A stretch of 64,000 bases of DNA from Carnobacterium inhibens subsp. inhibens DSM 13024 (GCF_000746825.1 NZ_JQIV01000006.1:1302001-1366000), one strand, 5' to 3'; numbered from the stretch's first letter, positions 34,442 to 46,323 are shown. Program-made: numbers and translations. Notes: generated by a model from the sequence alone, not told the origin.

Positions 34442-36121
34442 ATTAGCAATAAGTGGTGGGAAAAAGCGATCATTTATCAAATTTATCCAAGAAGTTTTAA
34501 AGATACAACGAATAATGGCATTGGAGATATACGTGGAATAATGCAAAATTTACCCTATCTCCAACAATTAGGAGTTGATACACTGTGGGTTAATCCGGTC
34601 ATTGAATCTGCACAAGAAGATTACGGGTATGATGTTTCTGATTACTATGCTATTGATCCGCTTTTCGGTACTATGGCTGAGGCTAAAGCGTTTATTAAAG
34701 AAGTACATAAACGTGGTATGAAAATCATTTTTGACTTTCCAATGAACCATACATCAGATCAACATTACTGGTTTCAAGAAGCACTTAAAGGACCTGATAA
34801 TCCCTATCGAGATTTTTATATTTGGGCAGATGCTCCTGAAGATAAGGACTTTCCTAATAATTGGGCATCTAATTTTAGCGGATCTGCTTGGACAAAAGAA
34901 CCGAATGGAAATCAATTCTACTTGCACTTATTTAAAGAGAGCATGCCTGATTTGAATTGGAGTAATCTAGCTGTTAGAAAAGCTATGCTGAGTGTTGCAA
35001 AATATTGGATAGATAATGGAATAGACGGCTTTCGATTTGATGCTTTTATCTATATTGATAAGCCTGAAGACTTACCTGATGATAAATCTGTTTCATCAGA
35101 CGAATTTGGTTCAGGACAAAAAGTAACGGAATATGGGACAAACTTAAAAATTTATTTGCAGGAACTTATTAGCGAGCTGAAAAAACACAAAAAGGACCTT
35201 TTTATTATCGGAGAAGCAACCACAGCAGACAGCGATACTGCTTTAACGTATCTAGGTGCTGAAAACAACTTATTAGATGCTATTATTACTTTTACCTATT
35301 TTCCAGAAGTGGATGCTGAGAAAGATGCGCGTTTGCCTGCAAAAAAATTAGCAGGTCGTTTAGATAAGCAAAAGTTCAAAACAATCATGTCAGATTGGCA
35401 AAAAAAAGTAGCTGATAAAAAAGGCGCTATTCTTTATTGGAACAGTCACGACTCAGTAAGAGGTGTTTCACGGTTTGGTGATGATGAAGCATTTCGTGAC
35501 AACAGCAGCAAAATGTTAGCAACTTTAATGTACCTTCAACAAGGCATACCTCTTATTTATTATGGAGAAGAAATAGGACAAAAAAACTTAGTCTATGAGG
35601 ATATTGGAAAAATAGAAACTCCTGGAGTTGAGGATTTTTATACTAAAGCAAAAAAAATCGGTTATTCAGATGAATCCATTTTGTACCATTTAAATCATGT
35701 TGCAAAAGATGTAGCACGTGGCATTATGCAATGGGACAGCTCAAAATATGCTGGATTTTCTACAGTCAAACCTTGGATTGGTTGGTATCAGGAAGAAAAA
35801 TACAACGTAGCCGATCAAGAGGCCGATTCAGACAGTATTTTAAACTACTACCGAAAATTGTTGTTTCTTAAGAAAGAAAGTCTATTTATCGATGGATCTT
35901 TCGATTTAAAAGATTCTAAAGAAACCTTGTACATCTACGAAAGATTACTTGAAGACCAAAAGGCTCTAATTTACTGTAATTTTTCTGATACTTCTGAAGT
36001 CGTACAAGTTGATCAAGAATTGCAAAAAAGTTGGTCCATTGCCATCCAAAACGACGGGAACTTGTTAGATGGAACGGCCTTAACTTTAGCTCCATTTGGC
36101 GCAATTGTGTTTCGAAAATAA
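34442..36121 (+). CDS. GH13 alpha-glucosidase (oligo-1,6-glucosidase type), with ATT start
   Basis: About 559 aa, normal length for intracellular GH13 glucosidases. The usual N-terminus (NKWWEKAIIYQIYPRSF, then GIGDIRGI) is encoded from 34442. Catalytic regions are present: FDFPMNHTS, GFRFDAF (nucleophile Asp), IIGEA (acid Glu) and NSHDSVR (transition-state Asp). The first ATG in frame, 34541, would delete the opening barrel strand. Upstream, GGAGGG is followed after 9 nt by ATT, and the codon before is ATA. So either ATT starts translation or the true ATG was lost. It precedes the gal operon and has its own terminator. Confidence 0.78.
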   Translation: MSNKWWEKAIIYQIYPRSFKDTTNNGIGDIRGIMQNLPYLQQLGVDTLWVNPVIESAQEDYGYDVSDYYAIDPLFGTMAEAKAFIKEVHKRGMKIIFDFPMNHTSDQHYWFQEALKGPDNPYRDFYIWADAPEDKDFPNNWASNFSGSAWTKEPNGNQFYLHLFKESMPDLNWSNLAVRKAMLSVAKYWIDNGIDGFRFDAFIYIDKPEDLPDDKSVSSDEFGSGQKVTEYGTNLKIYLQELISELKKHKKDLFIIGEATTADSDTALTYLGAENNLLDAIITFTYFPEVDAEKDARLPAKKLAGRLDKQKFKTIMSDWQKKVADKKGAILYWNSHDSVRGVSRFGDDEAFRDNSSKMLATLMYLQQGIPLIYYGEEIGQKNLVYEDIGKIETPGVEDFYTKAKKIGYSDESILYHLNHVAKDVARGIMQWDSSKYAGFSTVKPWIGWYQEEKYNVADQEADSDSILNYYRKLLFLKKESLFIDGSFDLKDSKETLYIYERLLEDQKALIYCNFSDTSEVVQVDQELQKSWSIAIQNDGNLLDGTALTLAPFGAIVFRK

Positions 36122-36166
36122 TTACTTTAATTATAAGCGTCAGTTTATTCTGAACCTATACTAGTT

Positions 36167-36201
36167 GGTGTTAATGAGTAAAACCATTAACACCTATTTT
36201 T
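36167..36201 (+). terminator. Terminator of the glucosidase gene
   Basis: GGTGTTAATG pairs with CATTAACACC around an 8-nt loop, then TATTTTTG. Confidence 0.8.
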
Positions 36202-36226
36202 GTTCTAAAATTTACCTCTTTTTAAT

Positions 36227-36271
36227 ATTTACTAAATTTTACTTGTATTTATTTACTAAATTAATTACACT
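36227..36271 (+). promoter_or_regulatory. gal operon promoter with repeated operator-like sites
   Basis: TTGTAT (36243-36248), a 17-nt spacer and TACACT (36266-36271) form a sigma-A promoter. The 11-mer ATTTACTAAAT, an odd palindrome, occurs at 36227-36237 and again at 36251-36261 inside the spacer, 24 bp apart. Two in-phase sites around the -35 fit repression by the operon-encoded GalR. Confidence 0.6.
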
Positions 36272-36307
36272 AAGAATATCAAAACATTATTAAGGAGGAT
36301 ATACAAA

Positions 36308-37486
36308 ATGAATTTAAACAACTTGAAAAAAAAATTCACCGAACTTTTTAAACAAACTGATATGGAAGCGTTTTTTTCTCCTGGGAGAATTAACTTGATT
36401 GGAGAACACACTGATTACAACGGTGGGAATGTTTTTCCATGCGCAATTACTTTAGGGACATACGGTTTAGCAGCAAAACGTGAGGATAAAACGCTTAACT
36501 TCTATTCTGAAAACTTTGCTGAATTAGGTATTATTTCTATTGATTTAGATAACTTAGAATACAATGCAGCAGATAGATGGACGAATTATCCTAAAGGAAT
36601 GATCAAGTTTTTAAAAGAGTCTGGGTATGATATCAATCAAGGACTAGATATTCTTTATTACGGTAATATTCCAAATGGAGCAGGTCTTTCCTCCTCCGCT
36701 TCGATTGAATTATTGACAGGATTTATAGTACAAACACTGTTTGGTTTAGACATCGATCGATTAGAGTTGATTAAAACTGGTCAACGAGTGGAAAATGAAT
36801 TTATTGGGGTCAATTCAGGTATTATGGATCAATTTGCAGTAGGTAAAGGCAAAAAAGATACAGCTATTTTACTAGACTGCAACACTTTAGACTATGAATT
36901 GATTCCAGTAGTGTTAGAAAACCATTCAATTGTTATTATGAATACTAAAAAAAGACGTGAATTAGCTGATTCTAAATATAATGAACGTCGCAGTGAATGT
37001 GATCAAGCATTAGCAGAATTACAAAAAGTTCTTACTATTTCTTCATTAGGAGAATTAGATGAACAAACTTTTGATCAGCATCAATCTATCCTTTCAAATG
37101 AAACCATTCTAAAAAGAGCACGTCATGCTGTAACTGAGAACCAAAGGACACTTAAGGCATCCGTAGCTTTAAAGGCTGGAAATTTGGAAGAGTTTGGGCA
37201 ATTAATGAATGAATCACATATTTCCTTGAGAGATGATTATGAAGTAACTGGTCCGGAACTGGACATAATGGTTCAAGCTGCTTGGGATCAGCCTGGAATT
37301 TTAGGGGCTCGAATGACAGGCGCTGGTTTTGGTGGGTGTGCCATAGCAATCGTTGAGAACAATAAAATAGATGAATTTATTGACCAAGTTGGCAAACAAT
37401 ACCTAGATCAAATTGGTTACCCTGGCGAGTTTTATATTGCTCAAATCAGTGATGGTCCTAAATTGCTTGAGGAGGAATCAGTATGA
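36308..37486 (+). CDS. galK: Galactokinase
   Basis: A 392-aa GHMP kinase. It has the galactokinase signature [15 protein letters not shown] (about 26-40), the ATP loop GAGLSSSAS (about 125-133), and motif 3 [10 protein letters not shown] near the C-terminus. It phosphorylates galactose at C1 as the first Leloir step. First gene of galK-galE-galT-galM-galR; its stop overlaps the galE ATG by 4 nt. Confidence 0.95.
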   Translation: MNLNNLKKKFTELFKQTDMEAFFSPGRINLIGEHTDYNGGNVFPCAITLGTYGLAAKREDKTLNFYSENFAELGIISIDLDNLEYNAADRWTNYPKGMIKFLKESGYDINQGLDILYYGNIPNGAGLSSSASIELLTGFIVQTLFGLDIDRLELIKTGQRVENEFIGVNSGIMDQFAVGKGKKDTAILLDCNTLDYELIPVVLENHSIVIMNTKKRRELADSKYNERRSECDQALAELQKVLTISSLGELDEQTFDQHQSILSNETILKRARHAVTENQRTLKASVALKAGNLEEFGQLMNESHISLRDDYEVTGPELDIMVQAAWDQPGILGARMTGAGFGGCAIAIVENNKIDEFIDQVGKQYLDQIGYPGEFYIAQISDGPKLLEEESV

Positions 37487-38481
37487 CAGTCTTAGTATTA
37501 GGAGGAGCCGGTTATATCGGTTCTCATGCCGTTGATCAATTAATTGATCAACAATATGACGTAGCAGTAGTGGATAATTTACAAACTGGACACCAAGTTG
37601 CAGTTCATAAAAAAGCTCGGTTTTATCAAGGGGACATTCGTGACAAAATTTTTATGGAATCTATTTTTGAAAAAGAGTCGATTGAAGGAGTTATGCACTT
37701 TGCAGCAAATTCTTTAGTCGGAGAGTCTATGCAACAACCCTTACAATACTTTAATAATAATGTTTATGGTACGCAGGTAATTTTAGAAACCATGCAGAAA
37801 TTCGATGTTAAATCCATTGTCTTCTCTTCTTCAGCTGCTACATATGGCGAGCCAAAAGAAGTTCCAATTAAGGAAACTGCAGACACCAATCCTGAAAGTC
37901 CTTACGGTGAAACAAAATTGATGATGGAAAAGATATTGAAATGGTGCGACAAAGCTTATGATATGAAATTTGTTGCTTTACGGTATTTTAATGTAGCCGG
38001 AGCAAAATTAGATGGCAGCATTGGTGAAGATCATTCGCCAGAATCACATTTAGTGCCGCTTATTTTACAGACTGCTTTAGGCCAAAGAGACGAACTAACT
38101 ATTTTTGGGGATGATTATGCTACATCAGACGGTACTTGTATCCGCGATTATGTCCATGTCGTCGATTTAGTTGAAGCACATATCTTAGCACTCAAGTATT
38201 TGAAAGCTGGAAATCAAAGCACTGTTTTTAATTTAGGCAGCAGTACCGGATTTTCGGTAAAAGAAATGTTGAATACTGCACGTGAAGTTACCGGAAGAGA
38301 GATTCCTGCGACAGTAACAACACGTCGAGCTGGTGATCCCAGCACATTAATTGCTTCAAGCGAGAAGGCAAAAACTATTTTAAATTGGAAACCTCAATAT
38401 ACAGATATGAAAGATATCATAGCATCAGCTTGGAATTGGCATAAAAACTCTCCTCATGGTTATACAGACACACACAATTAG
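37483..38481 (+). CDS. galE: UDP-glucose 4-epimerase
   Basis: A 332-aa extended [12 protein letters not shown] is the NAD-binding motif, SSAATYG holds the catalytic Ser, and [11 protein letters not shown] the Tyr/Lys pair. It interconverts UDP-galactose and UDP-glucose. It is coupled to galK by an ATGA overlap, and galT follows after a short gap. Confidence 0.95.
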   Translation: MTVLVLGGAGYIGSHAVDQLIDQQYDVAVVDNLQTGHQVAVHKKARFYQGDIRDKIFMESIFEKESIEGVMHFAANSLVGESMQQPLQYFNNNVYGTQVILETMQKFDVKSIVFSSSAATYGEPKEVPIKETADTNPESPYGETKLMMEKILKWCDKAYDMKFVALRYFNVAGAKLDGSIGEDHSPESHLVPLILQTALGQRDELTIFGDDYATSDGTCIRDYVHVVDLVEAHILALKYLKAGNQSTVFNLGSSTGFSVKEMLNTAREVTGREIPATVTTRRAGDPSTLIASSEKAKTILNWKPQYTDMKDIIASAWNWHKNSPHGYTDTHN

Positions 38482-38496
38482 AAAGGATGAATGTAT

Positions 38497-40000
38497 ATGA
38501 TCGACCAATCAGTAACCGACTTTATTCAAATCGGTTATCAAAATCAAGAAATTCATCCGTTAGATGTTCTTCTTAAACAAAATCAATTGCTCGCCATGAT
38601 TGGAAAACAGGCTTTAGATACAGATATAAAAGCTTCTATGCCATTACCAAATCGTTTGGAAATATTGGATACGCTAGTAGATTATGCTATTCAAGAAAAT
38701 GTGATTAAAGATTTGGAATCTGAAAGAGACATATTATCCGCAAAAATTATGAATCTCATCACTCCTTTGCCTTCTGAAGTAAACTTGAAATTTTGGGATC
38801 TTTATCAAGAAAGCCCTAAATCTGCTACCAATTACTTTTATCACCTTAGTCGGGAAAATGACTATATTAAAACAAGGGCCATTGAAAAGAATATCGAATT
38901 TACCAAATCTACTATTTATGGTGATTTAGAGATTACGATCAATTTATCTAAACCAGAAAAAGACCCTAAACAGATAGCTTTGGCTAAAACAGCTCCTACT
39001 TCTTTCGGGTATCCTACTTGTCTATTATGTATGGAAAATGAAGGTTACGAGGGACATATAAATCATCCAGCTAGGAGCAATCATCGTATTGTCCGTTTAA
39101 CTTTAAATCAAGAAAATTGGGGGCTGCAATATTCACCTTATGCTTATTATGAAGAGCATTGTATTTTCCTGTCACAAGAACATAAACCAATGAAACTAGA
39201 AAAAGCAACATTTGAGAAGCTTTTAAATATAGTAGAACAATTTCCACATTACTTCGTAGGGTCCAACGCTGATTTACCGATAGTTGGAGGCTCTATTCTT
39301 TCTCACGATCATTACCAAGGTGGCCAGCACACATTTGCAATGGCAAATGCAGCTACAGAGTATTCTTTTACATTAAAAGATACTCCTTCTGTAGAAGCTG
39401 GAATCGTCAAATGGCCAATGTCAGTCATCCGCCTAAGAAGCGCTAATCAAACAGAATTAATAACTGCTGCAAATCTTATTTTAGATCAGTGGCGCTTGTA
39501 TTCAGATAAGTCAGTAGATATTTTAGCTCAGACAAACGGTGAACTTCATAATACGATTACGCCTATCGCAAGATATAAAGAAAAAAAATATGAATTAGAC
39601 TTAGTATTGCGCAATAATCGTACATCACAGCAATATCCTGAAGGGATTTTCCATCCTCATCCTGATGTTCAACATATCAAAAAAGAAAATATTGGGCTGA
39701 TTGAAGTAATGGGCTTAGCTATCTTACCCCCAAGGCTAAAAAAAGAACTTGTTGAAGTTGAGCACTACTTATTAGATGAACCTCATCAGTTTGACACTTC
39801 TCATCAAGATTGGGCTAATGAATTAAAAAGAACAAAAAAAATTACAACAGAAACGGTCGGAACAATCATTGAAGATGCCGTTGGATCTATTTTCCTGAGA
39901 GTACTAGAAGACGCCGGAGTGTATAAACAAACAGATGAAGGAAAAGCTGCTTTTAAACGATTTATCAATAGTTTTGCTCATTCAAAAGGAGGAGAAAAGA

Positions 40001-40017
<17 letters not shown>
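38497..40017 (+). CDS. galT: Galactose-1-phosphate uridylyltransferase, class II
   Basis: About 506 aa, the long Firmicutes-type GalT rather than the roughly 350-aa HIT-type enzyme. The histidine motif reads SHDHYQGGQH; PTCLLCMENEGYEGH is also family-typical. It swaps UMP from UDP-glucose to galactose-1-phosphate. Two ATGs lie 6 nt apart; 38497 sits 9 nt after AAAGGA and is preferred over 38491, which is only 3 nt away. Its end overlaps galM by 17 nt. Confidence 0.94.
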
Positions 40018-42101
<2,084 letters not shown>

Positions 42102-42103
42102 CC

Positions 42104-42153
42104 AAAAAGGTACCGTCTCAGGATACATTTATATCCTAAGACGGTACCTTTTT
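42104..42153 (+). terminator. Terminator of the gal operon
   Basis: AAAAAGGTACCGTCT-AGGATA pairs with TATCCT-AGACGGTACCTTTTT around a 6-nt loop, 2 bp after the galR stop. Confidence 0.88.
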
Positions 42154-42280
42154 ACTTGTTTCTTTTCTTACCCTTCCAAAATCACCCTTGACTCTTCTCT
42201 TTCTTCATCTTCTATTTCAATTATGAGTAACCTTACATATATAGAATAACAAGGTTAGGTACGTTTGTTTAATGGAAGCA

Positions 42281-42315
42281 AAAAGACTCTAAAGCGATTC
42301 ACTTTAGAGTCCTTT
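42281..42315 (-). terminator. Terminator of the reductase/EIIC-like operon
   Basis: GACTCTAAAG pairs with CTTTAGAGTC; on the minus strand it is followed by TTTTT. It lies 20 bp after the reductase stop. Confidence 0.75.
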
Positions 42316-42336
42316 CTTCTTTACTTACCTATTGTT

Positions 42337-43263
42337 TTAACGTTTAATTCCTAAAATATCTTCTTTCGCATGAATTAATTGCGTAATTTGTTTGCTATAT
42401 GGTGCTTCAAAACCTTTAAGCTCTGATTCTTTTGCTACCACACCATTCAAAAAGTCAATTTCAGTTGGACGTTTATTCTTTAAATCTTGGTGCATTGATG
42501 GATAATGCCCGCCAACCTTTTCAGCAGTTGCCTTCAAGTAATTGACAGTTTCTTCAACGTCTAATCTTACGCCTTCCGTTTCTGCTACACGAGAAAATTC
42601 ACTAACAATTCCTCGATTTAATTCGTCGATTTGAGCAGTTTCAAATAGTTCTTTGATATTGCAATCCAGTATAGAACAAAGTGCATTCATTGTTCCATTA
42701 ACACAAGCTTTTCTCCAAGTTGTAAAATGAACATCTGGACTGTATACACCGTTTAGTCCACAATCTGCCATCATCTTAACAACTTGACGTGCGCCTTCTT
42801 CTTCATTCTCATCACTATTTTGAACTTCAACAGGGCCTTCTCCCATAAAATGTGTTTTCCCAGGAGCGTCTAGACCGCCTGTCCACACTGTTGTTCCCAT
42901 AATGATATTCTTTTTAGGAATATATTCAGAAATGGTATTCGCGTGTCCTAAACCATTTAATAAGCAAACTACTTTTGTATCTTCCGTTAATATATGTTTG
43001 ATTTCTTCTAACATATGTCTTAAACCCATTGATTTAGTAAAGATAAAAATAGTGTCAAATGTATCAGTGATTTCTTCCGGTTTACCGATTGGAATAATGA
43101 TAGTATCTTCTTTGCCATTTACTGTAACTGACAATCCGTTTTCTTTAATGGCGTTGATATGATCTTCCCAAAAATCTAATAATGTAACATCATTTCCGCC
43201 TTTTTGCATCATATAACCAAAACCGCATCCTAAAGCTCCTGAACCAGCAATTGCTATTTTCAT
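42337..43263 (-). CDS. Ketopantoate reductase-like protein (PanE/ApbA family)
   Basis: A 308-aa protein with N-terminal NADP-binding GSGALGCGFGYMMQ, the LLNGLGH segment and the C-terminal helical domain with RKACVNGTMNALCSI and HPSM-like HYPSMHQDL plus TEIDFLNG. PanE reduces 2-dehydropantoate in pantothenate synthesis. It follows an EIIC-like membrane gene by 40 bp, an odd partner for plain CoA biosynthesis. Related 2-hydroxyacid substrates are possible, so I give no symbol. Confidence 0.85.
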   Translation of the reverse strand: MKIAIAGSGALGCGFGYMMQKGGNDVTLLDFWEDHINAIKENGLSVTVNGKEDTIIIPIGKPEEITDTFDTIFIFTKSMGLRHMLEEIKHILTEDTKVVCLLNGLGHANTISEYIPKKNIIMGTTVWTGGLDAPGKTHFMGEGPVEVQNSDENEEEGARQVVKMMADCGLNGVYSPDVHFTTWRKACVNGTMNALCSILDCNIKELFETAQIDELNRGIVSEFSRVAETEGVRLDVEETVNYLKATAEKVGGHYPSMHQDLKNKRPTEIDFLNGVVAKESELKGFEAPYSKQITQLIHAKEDILGIKR

Positions 43264-43303
43264 TTTTAAAATTCCTCCAATTTAATTTAATGTATCTTTT
43301 ATT

Positions 43304-44350
43304 TTAGTTTGAAGCGGGGATAAATTTAAAGATTTCATCATTGTAAACATGTAAGAACTTGCTGCATACCAAGTCAATAATATATCCACCAACAAAAGGA
43401 ATTACGAAATAGGCTAATAAAACATTTACTAACCCAGTTCCCATGTTGAAAGCTTGAATAGGTCCAACTAGTCCAACGATCCCAAATCCAGCTGTTTGCG
43501 GAGTTCCCTGAATCGTAAGAACATAAACCCCTATACCTGAAACAATAGCATTAAGTATGACAGGGATCATAATTTTTGGATACTTAATTAAGTTAGGAAT
43601 CATCATTTTCATAGCACCAAGTAAGATAGCTAAAGTTGTTCCTGATTGATTAATTCGGATAGAGCCGATAACAAGAATAGCTGTACAAGCTGTTACTCCT
43701 ACTGCTGCAGCTCCAGCTCCTAAACCAGATACTCCAATAGCAATTCCAATCGCTACTGTTGAAATCGGTGAAATAATTAATACTGAGAAAGCAACAGAGA
43801 TCAAAATAGCCATCACTAAGGGTTGAAGAGAAGTAAAGCTATTGATCAAATCCCCGATTGTAGAAGTAATGATCCCAACATAAGGCAACATGATCAAACC
43901 AATTGTTCCTACCCCAACACCAACAATAATCGGCATTAAAATTAATGTCAATGATCCTAATTTTCCTTGCAGCAAACGTGTAACAAAAACTGCAATAGCA
44001 GAAACAAGCATAACATTAATCAAGTCTCCGATTCCAACTAATTGAACGCCAGTTTCAGTAACTTTATAAGCGCCAGATCCTAAGAATGTTGCTGCTCCAA
44101 TAATGACACTTTCCATTCCATTCATTTTAAACTGTAAAGCTACAAGCACACCAATAATAGCGGGTGTAATAAATTGCATAATCGTAACCACACTTGATAG
44201 CAGTACAAATATAGATCCGTAAGGTATAAGAGCTTTGAATACAGACCCTAGTATCGCATTGGCAATCAATCCAATAACAATACCTGATGCCGTTCCTCCT
44301 AGAACCTTATTTAGATAATCTTTACTCGTATATTTTACTGTATCTCCCAT
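43304..44350 (-). CDS. EIIC-like membrane protein (PTS_EIIC_2 type)
   Basis: About 348 aa with about ten membrane helices; glycine-rich segments such as GVSGLGAGAAAVGVTACTAI and the RINQSGTTLAILLGAMKMM loop mark the PTS_EIIC_2 group. There is no EIIA or EIIB domain, and none encoded nearby, so PTS phosphotransfer is unproven. ATG 44350 stands 9 nt behind AAAGG; a TTG 9 nt upstream is less likely. It forms an operon with a ketopantoate reductase-like gene, which suggests a carboxylate or pantoate-related substrate rather than a sugar. Confidence 0.75.
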   Translation of the reverse strand: MGDTVKYTSKDYLNKVLGGTASGIVIGLIANAILGSVFKALIPYGSIFVLLSSVVTIMQFITPAIIGVLVALQFKMNGMESVIIGAATFLGSGAYKVTETGVQLVGIGDLINVMLVSAIAVFVTRLLQGKLGSLTLILMPIIVGVGVGTIGLIMLPYVGIITSTIGDLINSFTSLQPLVMAILISVAFSVLIISPISTVAIGIAIGVSGLGAGAAAVGVTACTAILVIGSIRINQSGTTLAILLGAMKMMIPNLIKYPKIMIPVILNAIVSGIGVYVLTIQGTPQTAGFGIVGLVGPIQAFNMGTGLVNVLLAYFVIPFVGGYIIDLVCSKFLHVYNDEIFKFIPASN

Positions 44351-44770
44351 TAAACTCAACCTTTCTTGTTTTATTAAATGAATAATTAATCCTTTTTTTG
44401 AATTAGTTCAATTATTCACTAATATTTTCTACTAGTTAAATTTATCACAATATGTTTTTTATTTCAACCCAAATATCATTTTCTCATTTTTCACTCATCT
44501 ATCCTTTAGTGTTGCTTATTAGTATCTCTTTGAAAATAATAGTTCCTATTTTTATATATAGGGTATACAAACTTTAAATAAATAGGTCTATTATTTTAAA
44601 AACGACAAACGATTTCAAATTCAATTTTAATTTTCTCATGCATCACTTATTATTTTGATCAATTATTAACAAGAAGGATTAAATATTTTTGAAAAAATAA
44701 ATAAAAAAGTTTCATCCCAACATTTTTGTGCATAAAATCCTTTTATCACTTTTGCAGTAATTAAAAGGAT
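44351..44770. other. Gene-free AT-rich region upstream of the EIIC-like gene
   Basis: About 420 bp without a plausible reading frame. It must hold the promoter of the EIIC-like/reductase operon, but I see no clear -35/-10 pair, hairpin or known operator. Confidence 0.4.
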
Positions 44771-44808
44771 AAAAACTCACACGGCTTTTAAAAGCCGTGT
44801 GAGTTTTT
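44771..44808. terminator. Terminator of the repressor/protease pair
   Basis: A 38-nt perfect palindrome: AAAAACTCACACGGCTTTT followed by its exact complement. It lies 55 bp after the ImmA-like stop and is symmetric, so it can act in both directions. Confidence 0.8.
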
Positions 44809-44861
44809 ATAAAGTCCATACTCTGTTGTGCGTAAGTTTATTTAGTTTAATGATAATTACT

Positions 44862-45293
44862 TTATCTAGTTAAATAGTCTTCTAGTTCCTCTGAGACACC
44901 ATAGTGATGCTGTAAATCCTTGAAAGTCTCAGGGGGGAAACCATAAGTTTCTTCATACATTTTTATCATTAGTTGTCCCGAAAAAATATTGGCTTCTCTT
45001 TCAAGTGTGCCTTTTCCATTTCTTTGGGTCGTATAGTAGGCACTAAGGTGTTCATGTTCAATCGCATGATACAACTCATGGGCCAATACAAAAAAACGTT
45101 CATTTTTTTCTATTAATTGTTCATTCAATAAAATAATTGTTTCATCTTTAAAGCGTACCGTTTCCCCTTTTGGAGTCTCGCCGAAAGGCACGTAAAGAAC
45201 ATCTATCCCTTTATTTTCCGCTAAAACAAATGGATCATACGTTTTAAATTCTTTATACAATTGTTGGATCAAGTCATACCACTTTTCAAACAT
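44862..45293 (-). CDS. ImmA/IrrE-family metallopeptidase
   Basis: A 143-aa zinc peptidase with HELYHAIEHEH (His72, Glu73, His76) and an EREANIFSGQLMI segment carrying the third ligand Glu. ImmA of ICEBs1 and relatives cleave a partner repressor to induce a mobile element. It directly follows the XRE-type gene with adjoining stop and start, the usual immR-immA order. No integrase or conjugation genes are nearby. Confidence 0.9.
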   Translation of the reverse strand: MFEKWYDLIQQLYKEFKTYDPFVLAENKGIDVLYVPFGETPKGETVRFKDETIILLNEQLIEKNERFFVLAHELYHAIEHEHLSAYYTTQRNGKGTLEREANIFSGQLMIKMYEETYGFPPETFKDLQHHYGVSEELEDYLTR

Positions 45294-45653
45294 TTAATCC
45301 CTTCTTTTTTTCATTCTATCCCAAAAAACAGCGGCCAAAACATCTTGTACGCGTTGTTTGTCTTCTTCTGTTAAATCTTCTCCGCCATAAGCCATGTGAA
45401 CGTTATTATTCAGCATTTCTTCTAAGTCAATCAAATCTTCAGGCGTCGCCCAATTTGGAACATCACGACCTAACAAATAATCGGTTGACACTTGAAAATA
45501 ATCAGCTAATTTATTAAGAGTCTTGTTATCCGGTTCTCTGGTTCCTTGCTCATAATTAGCATACGTTGTGCGAGCAATTTCCAGGACGCCAGCCATATCT
45601 TCTTGTGTTAGTTTTTTTTCTTTTCGTAATTCCCTCAATTTATAGATATCCAT
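45294..45653 (-). CDS. XRE-family repressor (ImmR-like)
   Basis: 119 aa. The N-terminal helix-turn-helix (about 5-60; LTQEDMAGVLEIARTTYANYEQGTREPDNKTLNKLA) is followed by a short C-terminal part (about 65-119), probably the site of cleavage or dimerisation. It is paired with an ImmA-like protease and divergent from a holin gene. The shared intergenic region holds three related operator-like motifs, so it probably represses itself and the holin. Confidence 0.88.
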   Translation of the reverse strand: MDIYKLRELRKEKKLTQEDMAGVLEIARTTYANYEQGTREPDNKTLNKLADYFQVSTDYLLGRDVPNWATPEDLIDLEEMLNNNVHMAYGGEDLTEEDKQRVQDVLAAVFWDRMKKRRD

Positions 45654-45686
45654 AGTACACCTCTATTACTATTTTCTATCTTTATA

Positions 45687-45792
45687 TTACACGATTTGAG
45701 ACAAAATTAAAACAATATTACATCGTTCGAGTATATATTATTGACTAATTTATAAACGAACTGTATCATTAATTTACACGATACGAGTATAA
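45687..45792. promoter_or_regulatory. Three operator-like repeats and the holin promoter
   Basis: Related sequences lie at 45687-45700 (TTACACGATTTGAG), 45718-45735 (TTACATCGTTCGAGTATA) and 45774-45792 (TTTACACGATACGAGTATA). Between the second and third is a plus-strand promoter: TTGACT (45741-45746), a 17-nt spacer and TATCAT (45764-45769), with a start near 45776 inside the third repeat. The first overlaps a TAATAT that may serve the XRE gene. Confidence 0.65.
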
Positions 45793-45871
45793 AACTAAAT
45801 TAAAGACTATTTAAATGCATATCACTTTTTAAAAATACTCATTTAGTGTAATTAAATAAAGGAGTGAAGTT

Positions 45872-46237
45872 ATGGATCTTTCATTTTTTATTTTTTTCTA
45901 TACGATTATTAATCCTTATTTTGATTCCTATATCTATTTGTTTATTCTTACTATTTTAGTTGATTTTTTCACTGATTTTATCAATTTTTGCTTGTCTAAT
46001 AAGTCTGTAAAATTTACTCAAATCTTTAGTGTTAAACGATTGCTAAAAGATGGGCTCGTGATACTGCTTGTATTAATATTTTATATTTATTTTTCTATAT
46101 TTGAATTTGATTCTTACGCTCAACTCCTGATTTCTTTTTATATTGCTCATTATGGACTTTCTATCCTTGAAAATCTAAATGCTATAGGAATACCAGTTCC
46201 TGAATTTATAAAAAAGAACATAAATAAATTTAAATAG
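45872..46237 (+). CDS. Phage holin-like protein (holin family 4)
   Basis: A 121-aa protein with three or four hydrophobic segments. The C-terminus SFYIAHYGLSILENLNAIGIPVPEFIKK matches the 'SILENL...G.PVP..l' end of the TcdE/Bhl-type phage holin family. Holins make membrane holes that release endolysins, but no endolysin or other phage gene is adjacent. AAAGGAG is 7 nt before the ATG. It is divergent from an ImmR/ImmA-like pair and probably under its control. A domesticated or leftover lysis gene. Confidence 0.82.
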   Translation: MDLSFFIFFYTIINPYFDSYIYLFILTILVDFFTDFINFCLSNKSVKFTQIFSVKRLLKDGLVILLVLIFYIYFSIFEFDSYAQLLISFYIAHYGLSILENLNAIGIPVPEFIKKNINKFK

Positions 46238-46255
46238 TCCAATTTTTTAAAACTC

Positions 46256-46286
46256 TTGACCTTTACGTTGCGTGAAGGTTTACAAT
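46256..46286 (+). promoter_or_regulatory. MerR-type promoter with 19-bp spacer
   Basis: TTGACC (46256-46261) and TACAAT (46281-46286) are separated by 19 bp, the over-long spacer typical of MerR-activated promoters. The spacer contains an inverted repeat with ACCTTTACG and CGTGAAGGT arms. It lies 38 bp before the MerR-type gene, so this is an autoregulatory site. Confidence 0.85.
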
Positions 46287-46323
46287 CAATATAAATCAAG
46301 CTGATTAGAAAGGAGGATTAGTA

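Noticed and set aside
44351-44770. Possible riboswitch before the EIIC-like/reductase operon
   Set aside because: The region is long, but I see no stable hairpin, terminator or conserved motif on the minus strand.
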